From Acidobacteriota bacterium (GTDB lineage Bacteria > Acidobacteriota > UBA6911), in assembly GCA_003225335.1 (NCBI GenBank), contig QHZE01000256.1:1-37628 (forward strand): DNA of 37,628 nucleotides. Reading direction: 5' to 3'. The stretch's first letter is position 1; each line of letters starts with the position of its first letter. Below are positions 7,439 to 16,197 of this stretch, piece after piece. A program made the position numbers and the translations under genes. Below the pieces are notes generated by a model, which made no database searches, was not told where the DNA came from, and was given only the letters and a program-made list of their open reading frames with translations.

Positions 7439-7482
7439 GAATTCAGGACATTCTGGATTCTGACTTCTGGATTCTGGATTCC
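7439..7482. repeat. R3 repeat (TTCTGGATTC array)
   Basis: GAATTCAGGACATTCTGGAT followed by further TTCTGGATTC units, lying between the decayed infA fragment and the stop codon of intact infA. It is mainly a single-sided array in this copy; its complement is the arm at 7279-7298. Confidence 0.75.
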
Positions 7483-7487
7483 CTTTT

Positions 7488-7706
7488 TCATTTATACCGA
7501 TAGACAATCCTTCCCCTCGTCAAATCATACGGAGACAGCTCGACCAGTATCTTGTCGCCCGGCAGGATGCGGATGAAATTCTTACGCATCTTTCCGGAGA
7601 TATGAGCCAATACCATGTGTTTGTTCTCCAGTTCTACACGGAACATGGCGTTGGGAAGGGTCTCAACCACTGTCCCTACCACCTCAATGGCGTCCTCTTT
7701 CGGCAT
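7488..7706 (-). CDS. infA: Translation initiation factor IF-1
   Basis: A 72-residue OB-fold protein that binds the ribosomal A site during initiation and assists IF-2 and IF-3. The sequence shows the family core [40 protein letters not shown] and the ending [16 protein letters not shown] 7706 (MPKEDAIEV) is chosen from the family start; a TTG at 7736, overlapping the adk stop codon, would add ten residues. The infA gene follows adk directly; the map gene often found between them is absent. Confidence 0.95.
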   Translation of the reverse strand: MPKEDAIEVVGTVVETLPNAMFRVELENKHMVLAHISGKMRKNFIRILPGDKILVELSPYDLTRGRIVYRYK

Positions 7707-7732
7707 ATGAATCCGATTTCTTTCCCCCTGCT

Positions 7733-8410
7733 TCAAAACACTCTGACGGTTCGATCCTCTTTCTGTTCTTCGACTATCGCCCGCAAGGTCTCGAAGATGT
7801 CCTCCACGGGCTGTTCGCCGTCCACATCATAATAGCAGCCGCGCCCCCTGTAGTAATGCACCAGCGGCTCCGTCGACTGATGGTAAACCTGAATCCGTTC
7901 CTCCACAACCTTGGCTGCATCATCTTTGCGGTGCACGAGCGCGGTATTGCACTCATCGCAGCGATCCCCTTCAAGGCTGGGCCGAGATTCGGAATTGAAG
8001 ATTTTTCCGCAATCCGGGCACGTCCAGCGACCCGCCAGTCTCTCGAGGAGCACCTCGTTCCGCACCCGGACTACGACCGCGATAATCTTGGATGCGCTCG
8101 TCAGCACGGCGTCGAGGAACTCCGCTTGAGGGATCGTTCTCGGGTACCCATCCAGAACAAACCCATTTTCGCAGTCCTTGCGCGCCAGCCTGGCTTTTAC
8201 TATCGCGTCCACCAGCCTATCCGGCACCAGGGCGCCGGTCTCTATGTAACCCTTGGCTTTCCTGCCCAGCGCCGTCTTTTTTCTAACCGACTCACGAAGC
8301 ATGTCGCCGGTAGAGATCCTGGCGTAGTTGTAATAAGTGCACAGCTTGCGGGCCTGAGTCCCTTTACCCGCTCCGGGCGGGCCCAACAAGATAATTCCTA
8401 ATCTCGACAT
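7733..8410 (-). CDS. adk: Adenylate kinase (long, zinc-LID form)
   Basis: Cytoplasmic enzyme interconverting ATP + AMP and 2 ADP. It has 225 residues with P-loop GPPGAGKGT at 10-18, the AMP-binding STGDMLR, and FVLDGYPRT at about 84-92. The LID domain is zinc-binding, with Cys at 131, 134, 151 and 154. The C-terminal tail is normal for the long type. It lies between secY and infA, the standard spc-operon site. Confidence 0.97.
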   Translation of the reverse strand: MSRLGIILLGPPGAGKGTQARKLCTYYNYARISTGDMLRESVRKKTALGRKAKGYIETGALVPDRLVDAIVKARLARKDCENGFVLDGYPRTIPQAEFLDAVLTSASKIIAVVVRVRNEVLLERLAGRWTCPDCGKIFNSESRPSLEGDRCDECNTALVHRKDDAAKVVEERIQVYHQSTEPLVHYYRGRGCYYDVDGEQPVEDIFETLRAIVEEQKEDRTVRVF

Positions 8411-8416
8411 ATCTTC

Positions 8417-8510
8417 AATTGCGGATTGCGGATTTGTAGCCTGCTCTGAACTCAGGAACTCGCAATCCGAAATCCGAAATTTGGAGATCCGAAATCCAAA
8501 ATCCGAAATT
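8417..8510. repeat. R2 inverted repeat (GGATTGCGGATTTCGGATTG word)
   Basis: Left arm AATTGCGGATTGCGGATTT (about 8417-8435) pairs with units in the right array at 8461-8510, which carries several AATCCGAAATCC units. It fills the secY-adk spacer, ending 5 nt from the secY stop codon. Confidence 0.85.
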
Positions 8511-8514
8511 ACAC

Positions 8515-9927
8515 CTACCCTCTTCGACCGCGAATCCTCCCTTTCTTCAAAAACCCGTCATAGTGGCGCATGATCAATTGCGATTCTATTTGCTGAACCG
8601 TATCCATGGCGACGCCCACGACAATGAGGAGCGACGTTCCGCCGAAATAAAAGGTCACACCCAGCCCCGTGGTCACCCAGCTCATCCCGATGCTGGCCAG
8701 AAAATCGTCCAGAGTGGGACCGATGACAGGAATGGGCTGGACCTTGAACCCCGTCATCAGGAATTCCGGGAGCAAACAGACTAGGACCAGGTAGATAGCG
8801 CCCGCGGCCGTCAGGCGGCTGAGGATCCGGTCGATGAACTCCGCGGTTCTCTTGCCCGGACGTATCCCGGGAATGTACCCGCCGTACTTGCGGATATTGT
8901 CCGCGACTTCCATCGGGTTGAAGATAATGCTCACATAGAAGAACGCGAAGAAGATGATCCCGGTCACGTAAAGCAGGTTATAAAGCGGCATACCCTGGGC
9001 CAGCTGAGACGCCAGGCTCTTCATGAATGTGCCGGGGAAAACGACGCCCAATGTCGATGGGATCGACACGATGGATGCCGCGAAAATCACCGGGATCACA
9101 CCGCCCGAGTTCACTCTCAACGGCAGGTGGGTGGCCTGCCCGCCGTAGACCTTCCGGCCCACGACACGCTTGGCATACTGGACCGGGATCTTGCGTTGTC
9201 CCCGTTCCACAAAAACGACCGCAGCCACGACGAGAATCATGACCACAAGCAGGATGATCACGGTGAACAGCGACCAGGTGCGCTGTTGCACGTTGACTAT
9301 GATGTCATGGATCGCGCGCGGCAGACCGGCCACAATCCCGGCAAAGATTATCAGGCTGATCCCGTTGCCGATTCCTCGCTCGGTGATCTGCTCTCCCACC
9401 CACATGATGAACGCGGTCCCTGTCGTCAGGGTAATCATCACCATGAAACGAAAGTACCAACCTGGCGCTTCCACGATCTGCGGCCCCGTGCCTCCGGACT
9501 TCTCGAGGGCGACGGCAGTCATGAATCCCTGGAACATCGTCAGCACCACGGTCAGGTAGCGCGTATACTGGGTTATCTTCCTGCGGCCCAGCTCCCCTTC
9601 TTTTGAGAGCTTTTCCAGGTGCGGGACGACCAGCGTGGCCAGCTGAAGAATGATCGAAGCCGTTATGTAAGGCATGATCCCCAGTGCGAAGATGCTGAAA
9701 CGACGGAGATTTCCTCCCGAAAAGATGTCCAGAAAGCCGAAGATCGTACCCGATTGCGCCTGGAAGAGCTGCTCCAGAGCCGAATGGTTAATGCCCGGAG
9801 TGGGAATGTACGCTCCGATGCGGTAGACCGCGAGGAGCCCCAGCATGAACAGGACCCGATTGCGCAGGTCCGGAATGCTGAAGATGTTCTTGATGGAGCT
9901 AAATAACGGACTTCGTTCTTCTGGCAT
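8515..9927 (-). CDS. secY: Protein translocase subunit SecY
   Basis: Channel-forming subunit of the SecYEG translocon in the inner membrane (470 residues, ten predicted membrane helices). The plug/TM2 region GIMPYITASIILQL, the LGRRKITQYTRY loop, the QRKIPVQYAKR cytoplasmic loop and the NPMEVADNIRKYGGYIPGIRPG loop are all present, as is the late GGTSLLIVVGVAMDT helix. It lies between rplO and adk as in the spc operon. Confidence 0.98.
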   Translation of the reverse strand: MPEERSPLFSSIKNIFSIPDLRNRVLFMLGLLAVYRIGAYIPTPGINHSALEQLFQAQSGTIFGFLDIFSGGNLRRFSIFALGIMPYITASIILQLATLVVPHLEKLSKEGELGRRKITQYTRYLTVVLTMFQGFMTAVALEKSGGTGPQIVEAPGWYFRFMVMITLTTGTAFIMWVGEQITERGIGNGISLIIFAGIVAGLPRAIHDIIVNVQQRTWSLFTVIILLVVMILVVAAVVFVERGQRKIPVQYAKRVVGRKVYGGQATHLPLRVNSGGVIPVIFAASIVSIPSTLGVVFPGTFMKSLASQLAQGMPLYNLLYVTGIIFFAFFYVSIIFNPMEVADNIRKYGGYIPGIRPGKRTAEFIDRILSRLTAAGAIYLVLVCLLPEFLMTGFKVQPIPVIGPTLDDFLASIGMSWVTTGLGVTFYFGGTSLLIVVGVAMDTVQQIESQLIMRHYDGFLKKGRIRGRRG

Positions 9928-9970
9928 CTCTTTCCACCCGTTCGGCGGGACCGCAGAAATCCGTCGCAGA

Positions 9971-10085
9971 GGCGAGAGGTTCGGAGTTCAGCCTTCAGGC
10001 TGCACAACGCCCGGGCAGGCTAAAGCCTGAACTCCGAACCCCTCGCCCCTACGACAGGCTGATTTTTTCACGCGTTCCGACGGAT
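9971..10085. repeat. Nested repeat: R1 copy B within outer arms, followed by R10
   Basis: The R1 hairpin (9982-10036: TTCAGCCTTCAGGCTGC ... GCAGGCTAAAGCCTGAA) is nested inside a second pair of arms, GGCGAGAGGTT (9971-9981) and AACCCCTCGCC (10037-10047). An R10 unit CTACGACAGG + CTGATTTTTTCACG follows to about 10085. Together they fill the rplO-secY spacer. Confidence 0.85.
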
Positions 10086-10104
10086 TACGATCCGCAGACC
10101 TTTA

Positions 10105-10560
10105 CTACCGATCGCTTATGATTTCGACCGAGCCTCCTGCTTTTTGAATTTTTTCGGCTGCGCTCTTGCTGAACTTATGGGCGCGAACAATGAGCGCGTG
10201 TTTTAGTTCTCCGTTCCCCAGAACCTTGAGACCGTCACGAAGGTCTTTCACGATTCCCCTTTCTGTCAGGACTTGAGGATCCAGGGTGGATCCGGCGACG
10301 AACCTGCCGAGCACGTCGACGTTCACTATCGCGTATTCCTTTCGAAAAATATTTGTGAAACCGCGCTTGGGCAACCGGCGGTGCAGGGGCATCTGCCCTC
10401 CCTCAAATCCGGCGCGGACAGAGGTGCCCGAACGGGATTTTTGCCCCTTGTATCCTCGAGTGGCAGTCTTGCCGTGACCGCTACCTATACCCCTGCCGAC
10501 GCGTTTGTTCTTCCTGTTGGCCCCTTTGGGCGGCGCGATGTTGTTCAGCGCAATTGGCAT
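10105..10560 (-). CDS. rplO: 50S ribosomal protein L15
   Basis: Late-assembly 23S rRNA-binding protein (151 residues). The Gly/Arg-rich N-terminal segment ([20 protein letters not shown]) and [12 protein letters not shown] are followed by the C-terminal domain with [20 protein letters not shown]. It starts 9 nt after the rpmD stop codon. Confidence 0.98.
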   Translation of the reverse strand: MPIALNNIAPPKGANRKNKRVGRGIGSGHGKTATRGYKGQKSRSGTSVRAGFEGGQMPLHRRLPKRGFTNIFRKEYAIVNVDVLGRFVAGSTLDPQVLTERGIVKDLRDGLKVLGNGELKHALIVRAHKFSKSAAEKIQKAGGSVEIISDR

Positions 10561-10569
10561 GACGTTTTC

Positions 10570-10776
10570 CTATCTGGACTCCACAATAGTCACAAGGTGG
10601 GGTATCTTCGCCACCATCCCGCGAATCGCCGGAGTATCCATGCGCGTTACTACCTGGTTAAGGCGCTTGAAACCGAGACTCTTCACCACCAGCTTGTGCT
10701 TCATCGGTGAACCGATGGCGCTCCTGACGTACTTGATCTGGATCGTCGCCCCCTTTTTCCCGGCCTTCTCTGTCAT
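10570..10776 (-). CDS. rpmD: 50S ribosomal protein L30
   Basis: A 68-residue large-subunit protein, IQIKYVRSAIGSPMKHK then VVKSLGFKRLNQVVTRMDTP (20-residue window) and IRGMVAKIPHLV. It has a slightly longer basic N-terminus than the E. coli form. It starts 2 nt after the rpsE stop codon, indicating tight coupling. Confidence 0.97.
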   Translation of the reverse strand: MTEKAGKKGATIQIKYVRSAIGSPMKHKLVVKSLGFKRLNQVVTRMDTPAIRGMVAKIPHLVTIVESR

Positions 10777-10778
10777 CG

Positions 10779-11273
10779 CTACAACCCCTCCGCCTGTTTG
10801 CCAAGCATCTTGGCGACATCGGCCGGATTCCTCAGCTGCTTCAAACCGTCAAAGGTAGCCTTCACGACGTTGTGCGGGTTCGTGCTTCCGAGGGACTTCG
10901 TCAGTATGTTGGAAATCCCGGCAGACTGAACCACGGCGCGCACGGGGCCTCCGGCGATAACGCCCGTCCCTTCCGACGCCGGCTTCAACATTACCCTTCC
11001 CGCTCCGTAACGACCCACAACAGCATGAGGAATAGTGCGTCCTTTCAGAGGAACCCGGATCAAATTCTTGCGAGCCTGTTCGACGCCCTTGCGAATGGCT
11101 TGAGGCACCTCCTTGGCCTTTCCCATCCCGTAGCCGACAATGCCATTTTGATCCCCAACCACTACAAGAGCGCTAAAGCTCAGGTTCTTCCCACCCTTTA
11201 CGACTTTTGTGACACGATTGATCGAAACTACCTGGTCCTTCAGCTCCAGAACATTCACGTCGATCCTTTCCAA
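10779..11273 (-). CDS. rpsE: 30S ribosomal protein S5
   Basis: Small-subunit protein involved in decoding accuracy and mRNA entry-channel helicase activity (164 residues). The double-stranded RNA-binding-like domain has [16 protein letters not shown]-type sequence and [20 protein letters not shown]; the C-terminal half carries [20 protein letters not shown] and [16 protein letters not shown]. It is separated from rplR by an unusually long 360-bp spacer. Confidence 0.98.
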   Translation of the reverse strand: MERIDVNVLELKDQVVSINRVTKVVKGGKNLSFSALVVVGDQNGIVGYGMGKAKEVPQAIRKGVEQARKNLIRVPLKGRTIPHAVVGRYGAGRVMLKPASEGTGVIAGGPVRAVVQSAGISNILTKSLGSTNPHNVVKATFDGLKQLRNPADVAKMLGKQAEGL

Positions 11274-11633
11274 GCTGCCTCCCTCAACACTGCTCGTTCA
11301 AGTCAAGCATGACTAAGACCAGGTTTGGAGCTCAGAAGGGTCGCCCGCCCGGTCAATAAGTAACGCGGACTCGCGGGCGGCCACGCGGGGCCACCCCTAG
11401 GAGACGTGGATTTTCTCACAGCTTCTGAGGCCTCACTCTTCACTAGTGGGTGTCTTGACTTATCTCGGCCTACGAGATCTGGACTTTTTCACAACGTCTG
11501 ACGCTCCGTGACAGCGGCGACCAATGACAAATTTCTCGTCTCTGCCTGCCAACGCAATTTGTCATTCTTCATTTGCCATTTCTCCTTTGTCATTGAACGA
11601 CCGATGCGTCAGATCCACACGGATTGAGCGGCA
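11274..11633. repeat. 360-bp spacer made of R10 and R6 repeat remnants
   Basis: No coding sequence is visible. 11335-11412 contains TCGCCCGCCCGG and CGGGCGGCCACGCGGGGCCA, an imperfect palindrome, then the R10 tail CTAGGAGACGTGGATTTTCT. A diverged second R10 tail CTACGAGATCTGGACTTTTT begins near 11471. From about 11521 the R6 word appears: CCAATGACAAATTTC and its complement AATTTGTCATTCTTCATTTG plus TTTGTCATTG (to about 11597). The spacer separates rplR from rpsE, genes that normally nearly abut. Confidence 0.75.
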
Positions 11634-12002
11634 TCAGAACCTCAATCCGTTTTCCCGGGCTGCGTCGGCCAGCGCCTTGACGCGGCCGTGATACAGGTAC
11701 CCTCCCCGGTCAAACACCACGGTCTCGATCCCTTTGGCCCGGGCCCTTTCGGCGATAGCTTTCCCCACAAGCTTCGCAGCCGCGATGTTTCCTCCCGAGC
11801 CTGCCGATGACCGGAGCCCCGCATCGGCCGTCGAAGCGGACACCACGGTTGTTCCACGCCTGTCGTCGATCACTTGCGCGTAGATATGTTTCAAGCTGCG
11901 GAAAACACAGAGTCGCGGCCGCTCCGGTGTGCCGTCTATCTTTCTGCGAATCCGCCTGTGAATTCTGGTGCGCTCGTGAGCGCGGTCCCTTGGACTAATC
12001 AT
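11634..12002 (-). CDS. rplR: 50S ribosomal protein L18
   Basis: 5S rRNA-binding protein of the central protuberance (122 residues). Family text [35 protein letters not shown] and the end [19 protein letters not shown] are clear. Its ATG overlaps the rplF stop codon by one base (TAATG), consistent with translational coupling. Confidence 0.98.
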   Translation of the reverse strand: MISPRDRAHERTRIHRRIRRKIDGTPERPRLCVFRSLKHIYAQVIDDRRGTTVVSASTADAGLRSSAGSGGNIAAAKLVGKAIAERARAKGIETVVFDRGGYLYHGRVKALADAARENGLRF

Positions 12003-12562
12003 TATGCCCCCTTCTTCCCTACCTTGAGGCGAATGACTTCACCGGCATAGCGAATCCCCTTCCCTTTATACGCGTCCGGCCTCCGCAGCGCCCTTATGTC
12101 CGCCGCAACCTGGCCCACCAGTTGCTTGTTCGCGCCTGAGACAATCAGCGTTACCGCGTAATTCTGGAGGGGTTTCTGTTGCTTTTCGACCTTGACGGAG
12201 ATTCCTTCAGGAATCGGAAACTCGATCGGATGGGAGTAACCCAGGTTGAGCGTCACCGATCTGGGCTTGGCGTCGGCCTTGAATCCGATGCCCACGATGT
12301 CCAAGTCCTTCGTGAAACCTTCCGTCACGCCACGGACGTTGTTCGCGGCAAGCGCCCGGGCCAGCCCATGGTAGGCGGGATACGGCTTCTCGTCGGACTC
12401 ACGCATGGCGACAAGCTCGCTCCCCTTCAGCTCAAACCGGATTCGGGGCGGAATAGGGCTGGTAAGCTTCCCCTTTTTCCCCTCTACTTCCAGCACCCCG
12501 TCCCGCACGGCTACCTTGACCCCTGCCGGAATCTTGATGGGTTTCTTTCCTACTCGTGACAT
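12002..12562 (-). CDS. rplF: 50S ribosomal protein L6
   Basis: Large-subunit protein near the factor-binding site (186 residues). Two tandem L6 domains are visible: [17 protein letters not shown], then [36 protein letters not shown] and the ending [16 protein letters not shown]. It is preceded by an R2 repeat spacer after rpsH. Confidence 0.98.
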   Translation of the reverse strand: MSRVGKKPIKIPAGVKVAVRDGVLEVEGKKGKLTSPIPPRIRFELKGSELVAMRESDEKPYPAYHGLARALAANNVRGVTEGFTKDLDIVGIGFKADAKPRSVTLNLGYSHPIEFPIPEGISVKVEKQQKPLQNYAVTLIVSGANKQLVGQVAADIRALRRPDAYKGKGIRYAGEVIRLKVGKKGA

Positions 12563-12570
12563 GACGTCTC

Positions 12571-12633
12571 CAATTTCGGATTGCGGATTGCGGATTGAAA
12601 GACATCATCGACCCAATCCGAAATCCGAAATCC
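12571..12633. repeat. R2 inverted repeat
   Basis: Left array CAATTTCGGATTGCGGATTG plus CGGATTG (12571-12597), right array CAATCCGAAATCCGAAATCC (about 12614-12633), loop about 16 nt. It fills the rpsH-rplF spacer, ending close to the rpsH stop codon (12638). Confidence 0.9.
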
Positions 12634-12637
12634 ACAC

Positions 12638-13036
12638 CTAGCTGATCGCACAGAGCACTTCTCCACCAATTCCCTTCTCCTGCGCTTGCTTGCCCGTGAG
12701 CACTCCCTGTGACGTGGAAAGTATGCAGATACCCATCCCGCCAAGAATCGAGGGAATGGAACCTTTGTTCGCATAAACGCGGCAGCCCGGGCGGCTCACA
12801 CGCGCCACAGCGCTGATCACGGGCTGTTTGCCCGGCGCATAGCGGAGGGTGACCTGGATCGCGCCCTGTTTGTTATCCCGGTTATAGGCGTAATTGGCGA
12901 TGTAGCCCTCCTCCTTGAGAATCCGAACAATCTCAAGCTTGATCTTAGAAGAAGGAATCACCACGGTTTCGTGCTTGGCCCCGATCGCGTTGCGGAGCCG
13001 GATCAAGAGATCGGCTATGGGATCAGTCATGGTCAT
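12638..13036 (-). CDS. rpsH: 30S ribosomal protein S8
   Basis: 16S rRNA-binding central-domain protein (132 residues); in E. coli it is the translational repressor of the spc operon. It begins MTMTDPIADLLIRLRNA and ends with VYANKGSIPSILGGMGICIL, STSQGVLTGKQAQEKGIGGE. Twelve nucleotides separate it from rpsN. Confidence 0.98.
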   Translation of the reverse strand: MTMTDPIADLLIRLRNAIGAKHETVVIPSSKIKLEIVRILKEEGYIANYAYNRDNKQGAIQVTLRYAPGKQPVISAVARVSRPGCRVYANKGSIPSILGGMGICILSTSQGVLTGKQAQEKGIGGEVLCAIS

Positions 13037-13048
13037 AATATGCGCTCC

Positions 13049-13234
13049 TTACCAGCTCGATTTAGTGACACCAGGTATTTCGCCAGAAAGGGCCAGGTTG
13101 CGAAAGCAAATACGACAAAGCTGAAATTTCCTATAGTATCCACGCGGGCGCCCGCAACGCTGGCAGCGGTTGTGCGCACGCACGCGAAATTTGGGCTTCT
13201 TCCTGGCCTTTGCAATCATGCTGGTCTTCGCCAC
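13049..13234 (-). CDS. rpsN: 30S ribosomal protein S14, type Z (zinc-binding)
   Basis: A 61-residue small-subunit head protein. The zinc knuckle is CQRCGRP and CRICFR (Cys pairs at about 24/27 and 40/43), the short C+ type. Start GTG 13234 is chosen: it gives the exact 61-residue family length ([16 protein letters not shown], initiator Met) and is preceded at 5 nt by AAAGGGG. The frame is open further upstream only because the adjoining R2 repeat happens to lack stops there. Confidence 0.95.
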   Translation of the reverse strand: MAKTSMIAKARKKPKFRVRAHNRCQRCGRPRGYYRKFQLCRICFRNLALSGEIPGVTKSSW

Positions 13235-13247
13235 ATCAACCCCTTTC

Positions 13248-13307
13248 GATTTCGGATTGCGGATTGCGGATTTCGGATTGAAAATCCGCAATCCGCAATC
13301 CGCAATT
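13248..13307. repeat. R2 inverted repeat exactly bounded by the rplE stop codon
   Basis: Left array GATTTCGGATTGCGGATTGC and onward to about 13279; right array AATCCGCAATCCGCAATCCG to 13307. Read on the minus strand, the repeat begins at the first base after the rplE TAG (13308-13310) and ends at the Shine-Dalgarno of rpsN, so it is the entire spacer. Confidence 0.95.
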
Positions 13308-13859
13308 CTATTGTTGGCCTTTCTTGGCGAAAGGCATACCCAGATGCCTCAAGAGCTCGTAGGCCTCATCGTCCGACTTTGCCGTGGTCACGATTGTGAT
13401 GTTCATCCCACGCGCCTTATCGGCCTTTCCGAAGTCGATCTCGGGAAAGATCAACTGGTCTCGCAGGCCGAGCGTATAGTTCCCCCTTCCATCGAAGGCA
13501 CGGGGGGACACGCCGCGGAAATCGCGCACTCTCGGCAGGGCGGCGTTCACCAGCCGATCCAGGAATTCGTACATCCGGTCACCGCGCAGAGTAACGGTGA
13601 CGCCGATGGGCATCCCTTGCCGGAGCTTGAAGGCCGCGATGGACTTTTTTGCCTTGGTGACCACCGGGCGCTGCCCGGTTATGGCGCCCAGTTCGTCGGA
13701 CGCCACATCGAGCAACTTGGCATTTGTAATCGCCTCGCCCAGACCCATGTTGATGTTTATCTTCACGAGCTTGGGTACCGCCATGACGTTGCCATAACCG
13801 AAATGCTTTGTGAGGGCGGACACAACCTCCGCCTTATATAATTCCCGCAATCTGCTCAT
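13308..13859 (-). CDS. rplE: 50S ribosomal protein L5
   Basis: 5S rRNA-binding protein of the central protuberance that touches P-site tRNA (183 residues). Recognisable text: [64 protein letters not shown] and the ending [15 protein letters not shown] 13859 matches the family start; an ATG six codons upstream (13877) is in frame. Confidence 0.97.
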   Translation of the reverse strand: MSRLRELYKAEVVSALTKHFGYGNVMAVPKLVKININMGLGEAITNAKLLDVASDELGAITGQRPVVTKAKKSIAAFKLRQGMPIGVTVTLRGDRMYEFLDRLVNAALPRVRDFRGVSPRAFDGRGNYTLGLRDQLIFPEIDFGKADKARGMNITIVTTAKSDDEAYELLRHLGMPFAKKGQQ

Positions 13860-13875
13860 GAACCAACCCTCTTCC

Positions 13876-13944
13876 ATTTCGGATTGCGGATTGCGGATTG
13901 CGGATTTTCACTCCGCAATCCGCACTCCGTAATCCGCAATCGAA
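13876..13944. repeat. R2 inverted repeat
   Basis: Left array ATTTCGGATTGCGGATTGCG to 13908, right array CCGCAATCCGCACTCCGTAA to about 13944; the tight loop is only a few bases. It lies between rplX and rplE. Confidence 0.92.
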
Positions 13945-13949
13945 AGCGC

Positions 13950-14276
13950 TCACTCATCCAGGAGCTCGTTGCAGCTCTTGCACACGCGGACTTTGCGCCC
14001 ATCCTGCATGGTGCTGGATCCCACGCGTGTGCGTTCATTGCACCGCTTGCACACCACCATGAGATTGGATATGTGGATAGATGCTTCCTTCGGCAAGATT
14101 CCGCCCTTGATGTTCTTCTGGGGATTTGCCCGGGTATGCTTTTGAATGAAGTTCAGGCCCTCGACCACCGCCCGATTCTTCTCGCGGAAGAGTCGGAGCA
14201 CCTTCCCCGTCTTTCCCCTGTCCTTGCCTGACAGGACATAAACCTGATCGTTTTTCTTGATATGTACGCTGGGCAT
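13950..14276 (-). CDS. rplX: 50S ribosomal protein L24
   Basis: Assembly-initiator 23S rRNA-binding protein (108 residues) with the KOW motif VYVLSGKDRGKTGKVLRLF near the N-terminus and FIQKHTRANPQKNIKGGILP. The C-terminal part has two cysteine pairs, CKRCNE and CKSCNE, compatible with a small zinc ribbon. ATG 14276 (MPSVHIKK) sits 9 nt from GGAGG; ATG 14285 is too close to that site. Confidence 0.96.
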   Translation of the reverse strand: MPSVHIKKNDQVYVLSGKDRGKTGKVLRLFREKNRAVVEGLNFIQKHTRANPQKNIKGGILPKEASIHISNLMVVCKRCNERTRVGSSTMQDGRKVRVCKSCNELLDE

Positions 14277-14302
14277 CGGTTCCATTCCTCCCGTGCCTAT
14301 TT

Positions 14303-14376
14303 GCCACAGGACACAGAGACACGGAGAACAGCGATTCTTAAATTCTTAGTTCTCTGCGCCTCCGTGCCTCTGTGGC
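14303..14376. repeat. R8 inverted repeat (CCACAGGACACAGAGACACGG word)
   Basis: Left arm GCCACAGGACACAGAGACAC on to 14329 and right arm GTTCTCTGCGCCTCCGTGCC on to 14376 are imperfect complements; inside, ATTCTTAAATTCTTAGT forms part of the loop. It lies in the rplN-rplX spacer. Confidence 0.8.
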
Positions 14377-14398
14377 GAATGGTGTTCTGTGGAAACCA

Positions 14399-14767
14399 CT
14401 AAAGCACCTCCGGAGCCAGGGAGACGATCTTCAAGAATTCCTTCTCCCGAAGCTCCCGGCTCACAGGGCCGAACACGCGCGTTCCTATGGGTTCCTTCTG
14501 GTCGTCGATCAGCACCGCAGCATTGTCGTCGAATCGGATGTACGTACCGTCCCTGCGCCGGTATTCCTTCTTCGTGCGCACTATGACGGCTTTGACCACA
14601 GCCCCCTTCTTGACCTGTCCGTCCGGCGAGGCTTCCTTCACGTTCGCCGTGATGATGTCTCCAAGGCTTGCCACCCGCCCCACTTGATTCCCCCGGGCGT
14701 GAATGCACGAGATCTTCCGGGCACCCGAGTTGTCCGCCACTTCCAATATCGTTCTCATCTGGATCAT
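14399..14767 (-). CDS. rplN: 50S ribosomal protein L14
   Basis: Large-subunit protein at the subunit interface (122 residues), beginning [18 protein letters not shown] and ending [12 protein letters not shown], with [20 protein letters not shown] and the [20 protein letters not shown] stretch. ATG 14767 gives the canonical length; thirteen extra in-frame codons upstream do not resemble the family. Confidence 0.97.
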   Translation of the reverse strand: MIQMRTILEVADNSGARKISCIHARGNQVGRVASLGDIITANVKEASPDGQVKKGAVVKAVIVRTKKEYRRRDGTYIRFDDNAAVLIDDQKEPIGTRVFGPVSRELREKEFLKIVSLAPEVL

Positions 14768-14953
14768 GATGACTCTGCCTCCAAGTCGGACGCCGAGATC
14801 AGGCACGCGCCCAAAGCTTCGTAACGCATCAAGAGCAACGTCCTAACGGGACACGGATTTTCACAGATTCAACGGGGTTAACCTGGTGCGGCATAGCCGC
14901 AACCCCAAAAATCCCGCCGCAGAGACGCCGGGACCCGCAGAAAGAGGTTTGGC

Positions 14954-15042
14954 AAATGACCAATGAAAAATGAAAAATGACAAATCGCAGTTCGTTGTCC
15001 AGATCCCTGACTTCTATTTGTCATTGGTCATTGGTCATTTTT
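14954..15042. repeat. R6 inverted repeat (AATGACCAATGAAAAATGAC word)
   Basis: Left array AAATGACCAATGAAAAATGA on to 14985 and right array TATTTGTCATTGGTCATTGG on to 15042, complementary with shifts of one unit. It lies in the 296-bp rpsQ-rplN spacer (14768-15063), which also holds an R10-like TAACGGGACACGGATTTTCA near 14847-14866 and no visible gene. Confidence 0.85.
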
Positions 15043-15063
15043 ACTTGAGCCTCGAAGATCCAC

Positions 15064-15342
15064 CTAAGTGGACTTCTCCTTCTCCAGGATTTCCAGGACC
15101 CGCCAGCGCTTGCGTGCGCTCAGCGGTCGAGTCTCCGTAATCCGAACACGGTCACCCACCTTGCAGGAGTTCTTCTCATCATGGGCGAGAAACTTCGAAG
15201 TTCTCCTCAAGGTCTTCCTGTACAACGGATGCCGCACCAGCCGGTCGACCGCAACGGTGACCGTCTTCTGCATGGCAGTGCTGGTCACAACCCCCACCTG
15301 TGTCTTTCGTATTCCTCTCTTCTTCTCGGTCATTTCCTCCAT
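15064..15342 (-). CDS. rpsQ: 30S ribosomal protein S17
   Basis: Primary 16S rRNA-binding OB-fold protein (92 residues). Family text: [20 protein letters not shown] (20-residue window), [20 protein letters not shown] and [20 protein letters not shown]. Two ATGs compete, 15342 and 15333; the second gives the family-typical MTEKKRG start, but its GGAGG is only 2 nt away. Confidence 0.96.
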   Translation of the reverse strand: MEEMTEKKRGIRKTQVGVVTSTAMQKTVTVAVDRLVRHPLYRKTLRRTSKFLAHDEKNSCKVGDRVRITETRPLSARKRWRVLEILEKEKST

Positions 15343-15370
15343 TCCGCTATATCCTCAGGATTCGTATCCA

Positions 15371-15528
15371 GGAATTCAGGGAATCCAAGGAATCCAGGAA
15401 ATCCGGAATGAACCGGGGGAGCCAGGCCCAGTCTTTCATTCCGGATTCCTGGATTCCTTGGATTCCCTGAATTCCCAATTTCGGATTGCGGATTGAAAGC
15501 TTTTGGTTCTCAATCCGCAATCCGAAAT
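15371..15528. repeat. Two tandem hairpins: R3 with about 42-bp arms and R2 with 19-bp perfect arms
   Basis: R3 arms 15371-15412 and 15436-15477 are complementary over about 41 bp with a single one-base bulge. R2 arms 15478-15496 and 15510-15528 are perfectly complementary over 19 bp (13-nt loop). The R2 hairpin starts on the base after the R3 hairpin ends. Together they make up nearly the whole rpmC-rpsQ spacer. Confidence 0.97.
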
Positions 15529-15541
15529 CGGAAATCCGAAA

Positions 15542-15736
15542 TCAATTCTTAAGCTCCATTTCTCTCAGCACCGTTTTGATGCGGGCGATATCCCTTCGCA
15601 CGCCGCGCGCGCGGCTTGCGCTTTCCAGCTGTCCTGTAGCCGCTTCGAAGCGCAATTTGAACAACTGCGCCCGGAGTTCCTCTTCTTCGTGAATCAAGTC
15701 CTCTCTGGACATCTCTCGCAGCTTCGAGGGTTTCAT
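15542..15736 (-). CDS. rpmC: 50S ribosomal protein L29
   Basis: A 64-residue two-helix protein at the tunnel exit. It reads [20 protein letters not shown] and then [20 protein letters not shown], typical of L29. It starts 2 nt after the rplP stop codon. Confidence 0.96.
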   Translation of the reverse strand: MKPSKLREMSREDLIHEEEELRAQLFKLRFEAATGQLESASRARGVRRDIARIKTVLREMELKN

Positions 15737-15738
15737 GC

Positions 15739-16155
15739 TTAGTCCTTGCCGAACCGTTTCACGAATTTTGCCTTCACGGAAAGCTTGTGCGCCGCCAACC
15801 GCATCGCTTCCTGGGCCACGTCTTCCGGCACGCCTTCCATTTCGTAGATGATCTTGCCTGGCCGGATCACAGCCACCCAGCCCTCCGGGGCTCCCTTGCC
15901 CTTGCCCATTCGGGTTTCGGCCGGCTTCTTCGTGATGGGCTTATCCGGGAAAACCCGGATCCATATTTTCCCGCCGCGCTTGATAAAGCGCGTGATTGCC
16001 ACGCGTCCCGCTTCGATCTGCCGGTCGGTCAGCCATCCCGGCTCCAGGGCCTTCAGGCCATAATCGCCAAAGGTTACATCCGAACCGCGCCAGGCCTTGC
16101 CACGGCGCTTCCCTTTTTGCTGCCTTCGATATTTGACCTTCTTCGGCATCAACAT
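15739..16155 (-). CDS. rplP: 50S ribosomal protein L16
   Basis: Late-assembly protein near the A-site tRNA elbow (138 residues). It has the N-terminus [40 protein letters not shown] and the conserved RIRVFPDKP-type segment [23 protein letters not shown] 16155 matches the family; upstream in-frame codons derive from an R2 half-array. Confidence 0.97.
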   Translation of the reverse strand: MLMPKKVKYRRQQKGKRRGKAWRGSDVTFGDYGLKALEPGWLTDRQIEAGRVAITRFIKRGGKIWIRVFPDKPITKKPAETRMGKGKGAPEGWVAVIRPGKIIYEMEGVPEDVAQEAMRLAAHKLSVKAKFVKRFGKD

Positions 16156-16173
16156 CTTCTGCCACTCTCCCGA

Positions 16174-16197
16174 CTCCGCAATCCGCAATCCGCAATC
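16174..16197. repeat. R2 half-array next to the rpsC stop codon
   Basis: Three CCGCAATC units without an opposing arm, touching the rpsC TAA (16198-16200). This copy is one-sided. Confidence 0.8.
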
